Assembly: GCA_950022655.1 (NCBI GenBank)
Contig: OX465591.1
Coordinates: 48,627,048 to 48,691,047, forward strand
From: Alentia gelatinosa
Taxonomy: Eukaryota; Annelida; Polychaeta; Phyllodocida; Polynoidae
Direction of reading: 5' to 3'
Length of the DNA stretch: 64,000 nucleotides
Shown here: one piece after another, positions 22,272 to 32,316 of the stretch
How the letters are laid out: every line of letters starts with the position of its first letter
Position numbering within the stretch: position 1 is the first letter of the stretch
Notes under the pieces: generated by a model
What the model was told of the DNA's origin: nothing
The model's input: the letters and a program-made list of their open reading frames with translations, nothing else
The model's database searches: none
Position numbers and translations under genes: made by a program

Positions 22272-22765
22272 GCACCTAACACAAAGTGTCCATAGAAAAC
22301 ACATAGGGAGTGTGTATCACCATACCCGGAGAATACAGATATATCCACCTAATACAAAGTGTCCATAGAAAACATATGGGGAGTGTGTATCACTATACCC
22401 GGAGCATACAGATATATCCACCTAACACAAAGTGTCCATAGAAAACACATAGGGAGTGTGTATCACCATACCCGGAGCATACAGATATATCCACCTAATA
22501 CAAAGTGTCCAAAGAAAACACATAGGGAGTGTGTATCCCCATACCCAGAGCATACGGATATATCCACCTAACACAAAGTGTCCATAGAAAACACATGGGG
22601 AGTGTGTATCACCATACCCGGAGCATACAGATGTATCCACCTAATACAAAGTGTCCATAGAAAACATATGGGGAGTGTGTATCACTATACCCGGAGCATA
22701 CAGATATATCCACCTAATGCAAAGTGTCCATAGAAAACATATGGGGAGTGTGTATCACCATACCA
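22272..22765. repeat. 73-bp array, about 7 copies
   Basis: Units of ACCTAACACAAAGTGTCCAT, AGAAAACACATAGGGAGTGT and ACCCGGAGCATACAGATATA. Two subtypes alternate (ACACATAGGG/ACCATAC and ACATATGGGG/ACTATAC). Confidence 0.95.
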
Positions 22766-23104
22766 TCTAGGTTCCGATAATGCGTGCATATGCGATCAGA
22801 TATTATTACTATGCGTCAACTCCTTTGAGCATACTGCCGCTTGTATCTGAAACAAGTCAATGTTGTGAATATTTCAAGCCGTTTGGTTTTAGACGCGAAA
22901 AAGTCACACAAAATACCAGGGATGAAAGTCGGACCTGAAAAAAAAAAATGATCGGAAATTTAAAACGCTTTTAAGTTAAAAAATCATGTATAGACATTAT
23001 TCTGGAATAGAATGGATATGGATTGATTTCTATTCTAACACTGCAAGTGTTTCAGGTCGTTGGAAAATTAGCATCCCTGAAGAAGGTACACAAACTTCTG
23101 AAAA
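22766..23104. other. Unique spacer; possible second retroelement tail
   Basis: ATCCCTGAAGAAGGTACACA (23073-23092) resembles the CCTGAAGAAGG motif at the end of Penelope-like elements, but there is no clear GAAACG partner. No other feature. Confidence 0.3.
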
Positions 23105-23268
23105 GAGTGACCCCCACATACCCTCAACCGTGTACGCAACAGAACAAAGAAGGAGCATAGGGAGAACTCCTCTAAATGTTTGACCCCCTCCCCCCTCCCT
23201 TCAGTACGTACGTACTTATGGCTGGCCGCGAACAGGCCTAAACCGAGGCTCAGGTAAAATAAACTCGC
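23105..23268. repeat. Dispersed repeat E, copy 1
   Basis: Shares blocks with 41.64-41.80 kb: GTGTACGCAACAGAACAAAG (there TTGTACGCAATAGAATAAAG), GGAGCATA, a C-rich run, CAGTACGTACGTAC and AGGCCTA...AGGTAAAATAAA. The homologous minus-strand frames (KYVRTEG, LLRTRL) follow the DNA match and do not show a coding gene. Confidence 0.65.
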
Positions 23269-23289
23269 GCCTAAAACAGGTGACAAACG

Positions 23290-23545
23290 CCTGCCTTTGT
23301 CGTCTGCTGATAACGGTCTGTAACACGGCCGCTGATTGGTGGAGACGGGGGTGTGTCTGTAAGCTGGCCGCTGATTGGCGGAGACGGAGGTGTGTCTGTT
23401 ACTGACCGACCATCTCCCGCAGAGGGCGGTGCCCAGTGGGGTTCTGACAGCGACCTGCGGTGGTGACAGCGTGCTGTGAGTGAGTGTGTGTGTGTGGGGG
23501 GGGGGGGGGGGGGAGTGTGTGGGGGGGTAGGGGGGGGGGCACTGT
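23290..23545. promoter_or_regulatory. CpG-rich segment with duplicated inverted CCAAT boxes (tentative)
   Basis: GGCCGCTGATTGG(T/C)GGAGAC occurs twice (about 23327 and 23367), each giving a minus-strand CCAAT in GC-rich sequence. A long G tract follows (23497-23540, interrupted). Could be a promoter remnant on the minus strand or simply a small duplication. Confidence 0.25.
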
Positions 23546-24384
23546 GACGTAACACAGGGGAGGCGGGAAACAGGTTGGGAAACAGATCCACTGACAGGTA
23601 GTTATCAGGGTAGTTATATTCTCTGATCTGGCAGGTGACTTCCGGTCAAAATACCCTCCAATTTATGCAAATTCGCCTGACAACAGATCGATCCGCCATT
23701 TTGCTGGTGAATACAAAGCGCTGTCAACGTTTTAAATGGCGAAAAACTATACTAAGCTACCTTCCCCATTGCATTCAGTACATGTAGTAGTTGAAATAGG
23801 ATTATTTACATTAGTCAGACATAATTTAAACGTGCCAACTCGAAGAATATCAGTTGTTTCGACGATTTGTTGACATCACGTTTATAGTCTAAACTGGGGT
23901 CACACCACAATTAATTGGTCTGAAATTACCAGGGAAGCTAATTTTGACCAAGAGAATGCTTCAGAAGTATTTAAAACATCCTCACACATTAAATAGTATC
24001 ATAAATGGACGTCCGAACAGTCCCATAGGCTTAGCATTGTGATGGGGCTTCTCCAAAATGGCCGCCCAGGGGGTTCGGAGCGCCAACTACTTCCAGGCCG
24101 GAAAGGAGAATAGATTCGCATCAAGAATCACATAAATAAATAATACTCAACGAGTTTGGGTGGGCCGCAATCATCATCGAGGCAAAGCCGAGTGACAATT
24201 ACGGCCCATTCGAATAAGTGAAGCATTGTTTATTCTATGATTCGAGTGCGGTTCTGGATTTATCTTACCCCTTTCAGTGTTTAAATCTTTGTCTTGTCTT
24301 CTCTCTGAAATCCTGGCCGCTGATTGGTCAATTGGTTATTCGCTACGCCACGACAATGGCGTAGTATTGTTACTTTACTGGGGT
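23546..24384. other. Unique spacer with octamer and YY1-like motifs
   Basis: ATGCAAAT (23665-23672), CCGCCATTTTG (about 23693-23703) and AAAATGGCCGCC (about 24055-24066) are visible. They suggest a regulatory region, but no gene can be attached. A short CCGCAAT...ATTACGG inverted pair lies at about 24167-24206. Confidence 0.35.
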
Positions 24385-25446
24385 GATCGTTGAGTATTTT
24401 ATTACATGCCTAGTGGTGATGGTATCGTGAACAAGGACGGTCTAAGTAACCCGTAGTCATTGACGATCATACTATTACATGGCTAGTGGCGACGGTATCG
24501 TCGATAAGGACGATCTAGGTTACCCGTAGTCATTGACGATCATACTATTACATAGCTAGTGGCGACGGTATCGTCCATAAGGACGATCTAAGTTACCCGT
24601 AGTCATTGACGATCATACTATTACATGCCTAGTGTCGACGGTATGTCAATAAGGACGATCTAAGTTACCCATAGTCATTGACGATCATACTATTACAGAC
24701 CTAGTGGCGATGGTATGTCAATAAGGACGATCTAAGTTACCCATAGTCATTGACGATCATACTATTACATGCCTAGTGGCGACGGTATCGTCAATAAGGA
24801 CGATCTAAGTTACCCGTAGTCATTGATGATCATACTATTACATGGCTAGTGGCGACGGTATCGTCAATAAGGACGATCTAAGTTACCCATAGTCATTGAC
24901 GATCATACTATAACATGGCTAGTGGCGACGGTATCGTCAATAAGGACGATCTAAGTTACCCGTAGTCATTGACGATCATACTATTACATGGCTAGTGGCG
25001 ACTGTAAAGTCAATAAGGACGATCTAAGTTACCCGTAGTCATTGATGATCATACTATTACAAGGCTAGTGGCGACGGTATCATCAATAAGGACGATCTAA
25101 GTTACCCGTAGTCATTGATGATCATACTATTACATGGCTAGTGTCGACGGTATATCAATAAGGACGATCTAAGTTACCCATAGTCATTGACGATCATACT
25201 ATTACATGCCTAGTGTCGACGGTATGTCAATAAGGACGATCTAGGTTACCCGTAGTCATTGACGATCATACTATTACATGGCTAGTGGCGAAGGTATGTC
25301 AATAGGACGATCTAGGTTACCCGTAGTCATTGACGATCATACTATTACATGGCTAGTGGCAACGGTATCGTCAATAAGGACGATCTAGGTTACCCGTAGT
25401 CATTGACGATCATACTATTACATGCCTAGTGGCGACGGTATCGTCA
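24385..25446. repeat. 73-bp array, about 14-15 copies
   Basis: Units of GACGATCATACTATTACATG, GCTAGTGGCGACGGTATCGT and AGGACGATCTAAGTTACCCG. Deletion variants (GGTATGTCAAT for GGTATCGTCAAT) are scattered. Same length as the array at 22.3 kb but unrelated in sequence. Confidence 0.95.
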
Positions 25447-25521
25447 AAAACGGCAATTGTAACCACACCCAGATTCAAATAATGGAACACTGCCCGCATG
25501 GCTAATTATTTGGTAATTTGA

Positions 25522-25612
25522 GAACAACAACAACAACCAAAAATCTAAGTTGGTTGTTGTTGTTGTTGTTGCTGTTGTTGCTGCTGTTGTTATTGTTGCT
25601 GCTGTTGTTGCT
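25522..25612. repeat. (GTT/GCT)n microsatellite with small hairpin
   Basis: AACAACAACAACAACCAA then TTGGTTGTTGTTGTTGTT can fold back. The trinucleotide run continues with GCTGTTGTTGCTGCT and forms the tail of the adjoining minus-strand SINE. Confidence 0.9.
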
Positions 25613-25730
25613 TGTGTAGTTTAACATCCAATGTGTTCTATGAGACTTACTTTCGGTTGATGGTGATCGAGTCTATGGGATATATTTGGGTAGAAATTTC
25701 ACCGCTACATATCTACCGAGGTGAGAGTTC
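25612..25730 (-). mobile_element. SINE 3' half
   Basis: Reverse complement of the family 3' body: TGTAGTTTAACATCCAATGT, GAGACTTACTTTCGGTTG, GGGTAGAAATTTCACC and CTACCGAGGTGAGAGTTCTT. The (GTT)n run takes the place of the (CAAA)n tail. Confidence 0.7.
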
Positions 25731-26593
25731 TTTTAGTGTCAATGATAAAAATATAACTCTGTACCAACACTCACACCGCCTAACTTCTACCACTACACTG
25801 CGCACATGTAGAGAGAACACGTAATTCTCACAGCTGAAATGACTGTGAGAATGTGAAGGTTGCCAGACTCCATGCTGGAGACGTAGGAACGTGAGGACCT
25901 ATTTTACTAAGGGGAGGGTCTTGGGTATTACACAAGACCTTACTCAACATCTAAACCGGCTAATATCAAGGTCACCCGGATCAGCAAACCCACTCTCCCC
26001 CCCAGATCTTTCGCGGCGCTAGCGCTGTGCTTAGTCTCTGCCCCAACCCAAAGCCTGTTCCCTGGGTATCCACAAAGGACAGGTGAGACCAGCGAACATT
26101 TCAGATTCAAAACAAGGCAACTGTCAAAAGTTATACAAGTCAAACAACTCACATATCATTAGTTAGGAAATATAGGAATTGTTAAATTGGGTTAACAGAA
26201 AATCCAACTGTTTCTTTTTCATCTCTAAACCACTTTATGATGTGAATCTACTGTTGATTAGACTGCCCCTTCGAGTGAGCACATGTGTTATGTTGACAAA
26301 CAAAACCCTGTAACACATGAGGTGCCTTCCAATGAAGAAAGTAATCCCTAGGACTATGCCTGATTTGATACAACAAATAACAGAAATGAGTGTAAATCAT
26401 TTACCATATAAATATATGCATATCTATTTACATGTAAACCACAAAATACTGCCCAAAACGCTAAGAATTTAGGATATTTCAAAAACTGGCGTATGGGCCA
26501 GATTTGAGCCCAAACAGGCAGGTTGGGGCAGAGATATAAGCGGCCGCAGGAAGTAGAGCGCAAGATCTCTGCTGGGAGAGTGCAGCAAACCCA
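25731..26593. other. Unique spacer, no supported gene
   Basis: Several 70-80-codon frames, none with a domain I recognise. A GCGGCCGC site lies near 26540. Confidence 0.4.
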
Positions 26594-27063
26594 CACCACA
26601 CTACAGAGCGGTCATTACGTATGGCGAGGGGGTGTGGAGTGGCAAACGAAATATTAAAAATGACCCCCCCCCCCGCCACAAAAAAAGGAAAGATAACGTC
26701 CCCAAAGAAAGTTCTCAAAAATGTACCCCGNNNNNNNNNNNNNNNNNNNNNNNNNNNNNNNNNNNNNNNNNNNNNNNNNNNNNNNNNNNNNNNNNNNNNN
26801 NNNNNNNNNNNNNNNNNNNNNNNNNNNNNNNNNNNNNNNNNNNNNNNNNNNNNNNNNNNNNNNNNNNNNNNNNNNNNNNNNNNNNNNNNNNNNNNNNNNN
26901 NNNNNNNNNNNNNNNNNNNNNNNNNNNNNNACCACACTACAGAGCGGTCATTACGTATGGCGAGAGGGTGTGGAGTGGCAAACGAAATCTTAAAAATGAC
27001 CCCCCCCCCCCGCCACAAAAAAAGGAAAGATAACGTCCCCAAAGAAAATTCCCCCCCCCCCCC
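26594..27063. other. Scaffold gap (200 N) with near-identical flanks
   Basis: 26731-26930 is exactly 200 N, a conventional placeholder length. The ~120 bp left of it (26594-26715) and right of it (26931-27050) both read ACCACACTACAGAGCGGTCA, TTACGTATGGCGAG, TGGCAAACGAAAT, a C homopolymer and AAAGATAACGTCCCCAAAGA, with two or three substitutions. Either the contig ends overlap and were not merged, or a tandem repeat sits in the gap. Frames running through the N's are meaningless. Confidence 0.95.
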
Positions 27064-27530
27064 CAGGAGAATATCCTGAAATCAACGCCGCCTCATAGCA
27101 TATATAATGAGCGCTCCCTGCTATCAGTGTGCACCATGAGTGACGTCACGCAGAGACGCTGTCCACTGTCACTAATCATCATTTTCTAGCACTACACAAC
27201 CATAACTTGAACTGGGTATATATGTTGTAATATAAATCGATCTACACTTGACTGGAAGAACAATGTATTATTCATTGAACCAAATAAAGGTCAATTTAAA
27301 AAAAAAAAAATATAAAAAAAAGTCGTCTGGGTCGCCGCCCTGACCTGGTTTCCGGACACGACAGTCGGTGCTGACTCGCGTGTGGGACGTGCATTAAGGA
27401 GAGCGATCACGAGTCTCGGCGGCCTCGGAGCGGTCAATGATTCACGTCGTGAGGTGGGGCCGGGTTCTCTACTCCTAAGATCACACCGACGATATTTTAG
27501 TCAAGCGGACGATAGTTCAGTCAACGCTTT
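27064..27530. other. CpG-rich spacer with a CRE
   Basis: AGTGACGTCACG contains a perfect TGACGTCA at 27141-27148. An A-rich tract follows (about 27297-27320). The 60-aa frame at 27382-27564 runs into the next MITE and has no domain. Confidence 0.4.
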
Positions 27531-27702
27531 CAGGGATCCATTTTTTAGACGCGATAATCGTTAATAGCGATTATTAAAAGTATCTTGAGTTTTCAAGATA
27601 AATACAACGACCATTGGCTCCCAATGGTTTGATAATTATCGCCAAATGTATGCTGATTACAAAACGGTCGCTATTAACGATTATTCCTTCTAAGAAACTG
27701 GG
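27531..27702. mobile_element. MITE family F copy (reverse orientation to 41.9 kb)
   Basis: Ends CAGGGATCCATTTTTTAGAC and CTAAGAAACTG with subterminal GATAATCGTTAATAGCG and CGCTATTAACGATTAT. The inner sequence (ACAACGACCATTGGC) matches 41882-42070 in the opposite orientation. Its right end overlaps the left end of the next MITE by about five bases. Confidence 0.8.
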
Positions 27703-27922
27703 GGTAGTTTCATAATCTAGGATCGTACATGAAGAACCTTTTCTGTACCTCGTACAAGGGTTAACGTCTAATAATATCTAAGTCTGTTGGCTAAGACAAT
27801 ATTGGCCGTCCATAAGGTCGTCCATAAATGTTGAATGAAATTGACCCACATTGTCCCTGGGTCTCTATAGCGGACAGAAAAGGGTCTACATGTACGATCC
27901 TGGGTTATGAAACGGGCCCCAG
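27698..27922. mobile_element. MITE family B, full copy
   Basis: Ends CTGGGGGTAGTTTCATAATC and its counterpart GTTATGAAACGGGCCCCAG, then GGATCGTACATG and CATGTACGATCC, then CTTTTCTG and CAGAAAAG: TIRs of about 48 bp. Partial relatives lie at 6630-6774 and 40112-40277. Confidence 0.85.
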
Positions 27923-28021
27923 GTCCCTCGACGATCATCGCTCGGTCGTTGTGCAGTTGAGCAGATGGGTGGTGCAATTGTTTGTTCGAGTAGTTTAAGG
28001 TGGGAATGGGCAAGGAAAGGG

Positions 28022-29103
28022 CGCTGTGTGTGGGCGTTGACCTGCACCCTGTCTACACCTCACTGACGCCCCGTATTGAGGTCCGCGTTGACCTGCACCC
28101 TGTCTACACCACACTGACGCCCCGTATTGAGGTCCGCGTTGACCTGCACCCTGTCTACACCTCACTGACGCCCCGTATTGAGGTCCGCGTTGACCTGCAC
28201 CCTGTCTACACCACACTGACGCCCCGTATTGAGGTCCGCGTTGACCTGCACCCTGTCTACACCACACTGACACCCCGTATTGAGGTCTGCGTTGACCTGC
28301 ACCCTGTCTACACCACACTGACGCCCCGTATTGAGGTCCGCGTGGACCTGCACCCTGTCTTCACCACACTGACGCCCCGTATTGAGGTCCGCGTTGACCT
28401 GCACCCTGTCTACACCTCACTGACGCCCCGTATTGAGGTCCGCGTTGACCTGCACCCTGTCTACACCTCACTGACGCCCCGTATTGAGGTCCGCGTTGAC
28501 CTGCACCGTGTCTACACCACACTGACGCCCCGTATTGAGGTCCGCGTTGACCCGCACCCTGTCTACACCACACTGACGCCTCGTATTGAGGTCCGCGTTG
28601 ACCTGCACCCTGTCTACACCACACTGACACCCCGTATTGAGGTCCGCGTTGACCTGCACCCTGTCTACACCACACTGACGCCCCGTATTGAGGTCCGCGT
28701 TGACCTGCACCCTGTCTACACCACACTGACGCCCCGTATTGAGGTCCGTGTTGACCTGCACCGTGTCTACACCTCACTGACGCCCCGTATTGAGGTCCGC
28801 GTTGACCTGCACCCTGTCTACACCTCACTGACGCCCCGTATTGAGGTCCATGTTGACCTGCACCGTGTCTACACCTCACTGACGCCCCGTATTGAGGTCC
28901 GCGTTGACCTGCACCATGTCTACACCTCACTGACGCCTCGTATTGAGGTCCGCGTTGACCTGCACCCTGTCTACACCACACTGACGCCCCGTATTGAGGT
29001 CAGCGTTGACCTGCACCCTGTCTACAACACACTGACGCCTCGTATTGAGGTCCGCGTTGACCTGCACCCTGTCTACACCACACTGACGCCTCGTATTGAG
29101 GTC
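28022..29103. repeat. 51-bp minisatellite, about 21 copies
   Basis: Units of GTTGACCTGCACCCTGTCTA, CACCACACTGACGCCCCGTA and TTGAGGTCCGC. A 481-codon frame (28000-29445, plus) reads through as 17-residue repeats (VDLHPVYTTLTPRIEVR). Substitutions among units mostly change the residue (T/S, P/R, Y/F, R/C/S/H, L/P), and both strands are open, so purifying selection on a protein is not supported. Confidence 0.95.
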
Positions 29104-29435
29104 TCTGCCTACAAAACATGTATCAGAAAGTTGACATTTCTCTCTGCCTACAAAACATGTATCAGAAAGTTGACATTTCACTCTGCCTACAAAACATTTA
29201 TCAGAAAGTTGACATTTCACTCTGCCTACAAAACATGTATCAGAAAATTGACATTTCACTCTGCCTACAAAACATGTATCAGAAAATTGACATTTTATCT
29301 ACAAAACATGTATCAGAAAGTTGATATTTCTCTCTGCCTACAAAACATTCATCAGAAAGTTGACATTTTTATCTACCTATCAAACATGTATCAGGAAGTT
29401 GACATGCCTATCTACAACTTACAAATACATCATAA
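29104..29435. repeat. 39-bp array, about 8 copies
   Basis: Units of TCTGCCTACAAAACATGTAT and CAGAAAGTTGACATTTC(A/T)C. It abuts the 51-bp array without spacer and keeps the same open frame. The last units are degraded. Confidence 0.93.
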
Positions 29436-29617
29436 ATACAGGTAGCTTCAGTCTGATAAGTTCTCCTTCAATTCACCAACATGACAAAGCAGGTGATAGT
29501 GTTTCCGATGATATCATTTGTAAACTCTGATGATAACGGAAATCAATATCTCTAGGGATCGGTTTACAAACTGTCCTCTACGATCTCACAGACATCGCCA
29601 TGACGGGTATTGGTTTG
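29436..29617. other. Unique spacer
   Basis: Nothing recognised. Confidence 0.3.
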
Positions 29618-29822
29618 CCTTGTGTTTTGTTTGTTTGTTTGTTCATTTAACGTCCCAGGGGACCATGAGGGTATAGAGAGACTAACTCGTGGTTCAACTT
29701 CTCTCGCTAGTTTTACACCACAAAGATGGTGACGGAATCTTTGAGATGAACGTAGGTAGAAATCTCACCCCTACACATTTACCGAGGTGAGAGATCTTTT
29801 ACTTCCCACACCACTTCCATGA
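29618..29822 (-). mobile_element. SINE copy, 3' part
   Basis: The plus strand begins TTTTGTTTGTTTGTTTGTTC then ATTTAACGTCC and later reads GTAGAAATCTCACCCCTACA and CCGAGGTGAGAGATCTTTTA. It is a diverged copy with a CCAGGGGACCATGAGG insert that also appears near 56.5 kb. Confidence 0.65.
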
Positions 29823-30207
29823 GAGTGGAAGCTAGTCTTTACATTTTAAACTTGTTCGAATCTGCTGGCTATATTTCTACCATCCTTTTAACATCTCAGA
29901 ATGTAGAAATTGTAAACCTTTTGTTTTGCTTCACATCTTCCAGACGAATCGCCGCTCCGTTTCGATGTCTCCTTACATTGTATCAAAATGTGGGTGGTAG
30001 GTGCGAACGCAAGACTGTTGTTTTGGATAAGATATAATGGCTTGGACAAACTACAGTATTGTACTAACGACTTTGGGTTGTCTTAACTTAATAGTAGATA
30101 ACTGTCTCGATTTTTCCAAAGATAAAGATAAGTCTATGTGGACTAGGTATTTGCCATTGTATATCTACGGATTCTATCTACCACGATGCGCATTGATATC
30201 TGAAGTA
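29823..30207 (+). pseudogene. Dispersed repeat D, third fragment
   Basis: About 29990-30120 aligns with 46.35-46.48 kb: GAACG/GAACAGTGGGTG, TGGAACAA, ATTGTA, GGGTTGTCTTAACTT/GGGCTGTCTAAACTT, GTAGATAA and AAAGATAAAGATAAG. The plus frame 30037-30264 reads LNLIVDNCLDFSKDKDK where the 46.4-kb copy reads LNFIVDNRFGFNLEKDK. Family unknown. Confidence 0.4.
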
Positions 30208-30350
30208 TTATCTCACCCCAGATATTTTTTCTCCATAGACTTAACATTGGGAACTCGTATCTAATACCCATTAGATATTTAGGAAAAATATCCAATGGGG
30301 GATAATGTCACAAATGTTAGCCCATTAGTCAATATTAAGGGTGAGATAAA
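30208..30350. mobile_element. MITE family C copy
   Basis: Ends TTATCTCACCCCAGATA and AGGGTGAGATAAA; inner signature TCCATAGACTTAACATTGGG. The right part is nearly identical to the copy 323 bp downstream. Confidence 0.85.
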
Positions 30351-30530
30351 TTCAGAAACCCATTCATGTATAGTGTCAGAGCTCGTATCTCATTGTATTC
30401 CGAATTTCTTTAATCATTTAATGAATGTTCATAATCAAAGACTTGAGCAAGTCTAGGTTGATGATAACTCTGATATACACTACTCTCTTACAGATCAAAC
30501 TGTGTCCAGGTCTCCTTACCGTCAGAGCTC
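30351..30530. other. Inter-MITE segment shared with other loci
   Basis: Contains CAGAGCTCGTATCTCA, found again just before the second copy and related to GAGCTGGTATCCCATCGAG at 54.5 kb and GATCGAGCTCTGACTC at 32.4 kb, and ATAATCAAAGACTTGAGCAA, shared with 19.58 kb. Confidence 0.5.
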
Positions 30531-30673
30531 GTATCTCACTCCAGGTATTCTTTCTCCATAGACTTAACATTGGGAACTCGTATCCAACGCCCATTAGATA
30601 TTTAGGAAAAATATCCAATGGGGGATAATGTCACAAATGTTAGCCCATTAGTCAATATTAAGGGTGAGATAAA
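30531..30673. mobile_element. MITE family C copy (second of a direct pair)
   Basis: Same right two thirds as 30208-30350 with only a few differences (TAATACCC versus CAACGCCC). The left end GTATCTCACTCCAGG is altered. The pair probably results from a recent local duplication. Confidence 0.85.
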
Positions 30674-30737
30674 TTCAGAAACCTCTATATTATTGAGGCG
30701 ATATATATATATATTTAACCCAAAAAAAAATTAAATG
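30674..30737. repeat. Short (TA)n and poly-A
   Basis: TATATATATATATTT followed by an A run (about 30722-30730). Confidence 0.7.
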
Positions 30738-30975
30738 AATAACAATAAACGGTTTGGGTTACATTCAGTCTATGGATAATTTTCTGTAACCCACTTACAT
30801 CCATTCAACTTGCCATTTCTGCAACCGCCTGAGTCTATAATCCATACATTTCACAGTAAATAGCATGCAGATAGTAAAGGGATAGTTTTCCGGAAGCACG
30901 CTGGAAGTCTATATGTGACCACTCTAATCTTTAGGCAATGAATTTACATGTGCACGCACGCTCTAATACTAATGA
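30738..30975. repeat. Dispersed repeat G, copy 1
   Basis: Matches 41.19-41.56 kb: GGTTTGGGTTACATTCAGTC, TATGGATA(A/G)TTTTCTGT, TGCAACC(G/A)CCTGAGTCTA, AGCA(T/C)GCAGATAGT, AGGGATAGTTTTC and GCACGCTCTAAT. The 41-kb copy has an extra ~115 bp, so this one is shorter. No terminal inverted repeats found. Confidence 0.75.
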
Positions 30976-31183
30976 CTGTACCGCGCCAACAACAATAAAA
31001 AATAATCCTCTGCTATTGCCTACCGTATCAGGTTTCCATTGTGTCAGATTCTAAACACATCTCATGTCTGAAGTGTTATTACGCACGTTACACAAGTTAC
31101 AAGTGGACCCTGGGCTCGATGTGTCGGACGTTTGTAACTCGGTGCCGCCCACCGGAACCTGTCCAGTATTTATACTTATATAG
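30976..31183. other. Unique spacer
   Basis: Nothing recognised. Confidence 0.3.
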
Positions 31184-31323
31184 AACGTCCTGACCATGCT
31201 GTACAAGTCACAGAACGAGATGGTAATTTACGGTTTGTACGGAACGAGGCATTTATGCTGAGTTCCGTACAAACGGTAAATTATCATCGAGTTCTGCGAC
31301 TTGCACAAGCATGGTTGGACGTT
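31184..31323. mobile_element. Foldback MITE (140 bp)
   Basis: Left arm AACGTCCTGACCATGCTGTA...GTACGGAAC pairs along its ~60-bp length with right arm GTTCCGTACAAACGGTAAAT...TTGGACGTT, with a loop of about 15 nt. TATATA lies on both sides. It resembles the hairpin at 82-210 only in the ACGTCCTGAC ends. Confidence 0.85.
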
Positions 31324-31330
31324 ATATATT

Positions 31331-31512
31331 TACTATATACCCCAAAAATTTTTAAAAATCATTAATTCAATTTTTAACAACCGATATGTTAATAAACGTG
31401 TATGGCAAGGTGGTCAGTATTTTAGTGTACGGACCAGCGGTCCGTACAGTATTTTTACGTCATATGCCAAAACGGTGCATATTTACAGTATATACGGCAT
31501 GGGTATATAGTA
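31331..31512. mobile_element. Small TIR element (TACTATATACCC)
   Basis: Ends TACTATATACCC and GGGTATATAGTA are perfect 12-bp inverted repeats 182 bp apart. A smaller palindrome (GTACGGACCAGCGGTCCGTAC) lies inside. No coding capacity. Confidence 0.6.
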
Positions 31513-31655
31513 AAAGTTCTTACCGCCACAGCTCAGTTATCAAACTGTGCTATTCAAACAGTTTATTTACTCTCTGTCAAATCTCCTACACTTAGAAACC
31601 CCCAAAAGACAAAAAAATATCAAGAAACAAAGTCTCATTCCTACCCAACAGACTG

Positions 31656-32027
31656 TTAAACCTTTAAGGGCGGATAATGCCTTGATGCATTCCCCAGCGT
31701 AGACCGGAGAATGCCTTGAGGCATTATTTATGAAATTTAGTAATATTTACCAATTTATTGTTTTATGAAGAAATAATTGATCAATATATCTGAAACTTTC
31801 AGGGAATATACCTATATATATTTATACCTATATATATATAGATATAGTATTTAATATTATTTGGTAAACCAAATAATATAAATAAGAATGATGTGTCATA
31901 TCACGTGATCAAATAATGGAATATGGGTCTAGACAAAAATTGACCCGTCCCCTGGAGTTATACCAATCTAAAATACCCGCCCCGACCAACAGGGCTCTGC
32001 CACAGACCCCCGTCTTTAAAGGGTTAA
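31656..32027. mobile_element. TIR element H (TTAACCCTTT), copy 1
   Basis: Ends TTAAACCTTTAAGGGCGG and GTCTTTAAAGGGTTAA. The left part has the palindromic ATGCCTTGAGGCAT motif also present in copy 2 (58923-59310). The interior is AT-rich and non-coding. Confidence 0.6.
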
Positions 32028-32099
32028 TATGATTCCCGGTCAGAGCCAATGAATCCAGGATTATTACTCAAGAGGAAAGGTCGCGGACGTTACACAAGA

Positions 32100-32316
32100 A
32101 CTTACTCAATATCCAGCGACACTTAATCCCGTCAGTGTGACTGTCGGCGAGATCAACCCAGTCAGAGCGCCACACTGCACCGCTAGAGCAACCTTCAGAA
32201 ACTCGTTTTGCGGTACAATAAACCGGAGCGGCGCAGTGTGTCAGAGCGCTCCGACATACACCGGTCACGTGACCCAGGGACGCTGTTGCTAGGCTGGTGA
32301 CGTCACACTAGGAGTT
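32100..32316 (-). promoter_or_regulatory. Promoter-like motif cluster with possible first exon (tentative)
   Basis: Within 45 bp lie GGTCACGTGACC (32263-32274, perfect E-box palindrome), GTTGCTAGG (32285-32293, RFX X-box half) and TGACGTCA (32298-32305, perfect CRE). The sequence is CpG-rich and has no TATA box. On the minus strand about 160 bp of CpG-rich sequence follows and ends in the donor-like GTAAGT at 32100-32105. The 66-aa minus frame 32068-32268 has no recognised domain. A promoter with a non-coding first exon is inferred only. Confidence 0.4.

Noticed and set aside
26479..27079. Open frames across the N gap
   Set aside because: They contain the 200 N and are meaningless.
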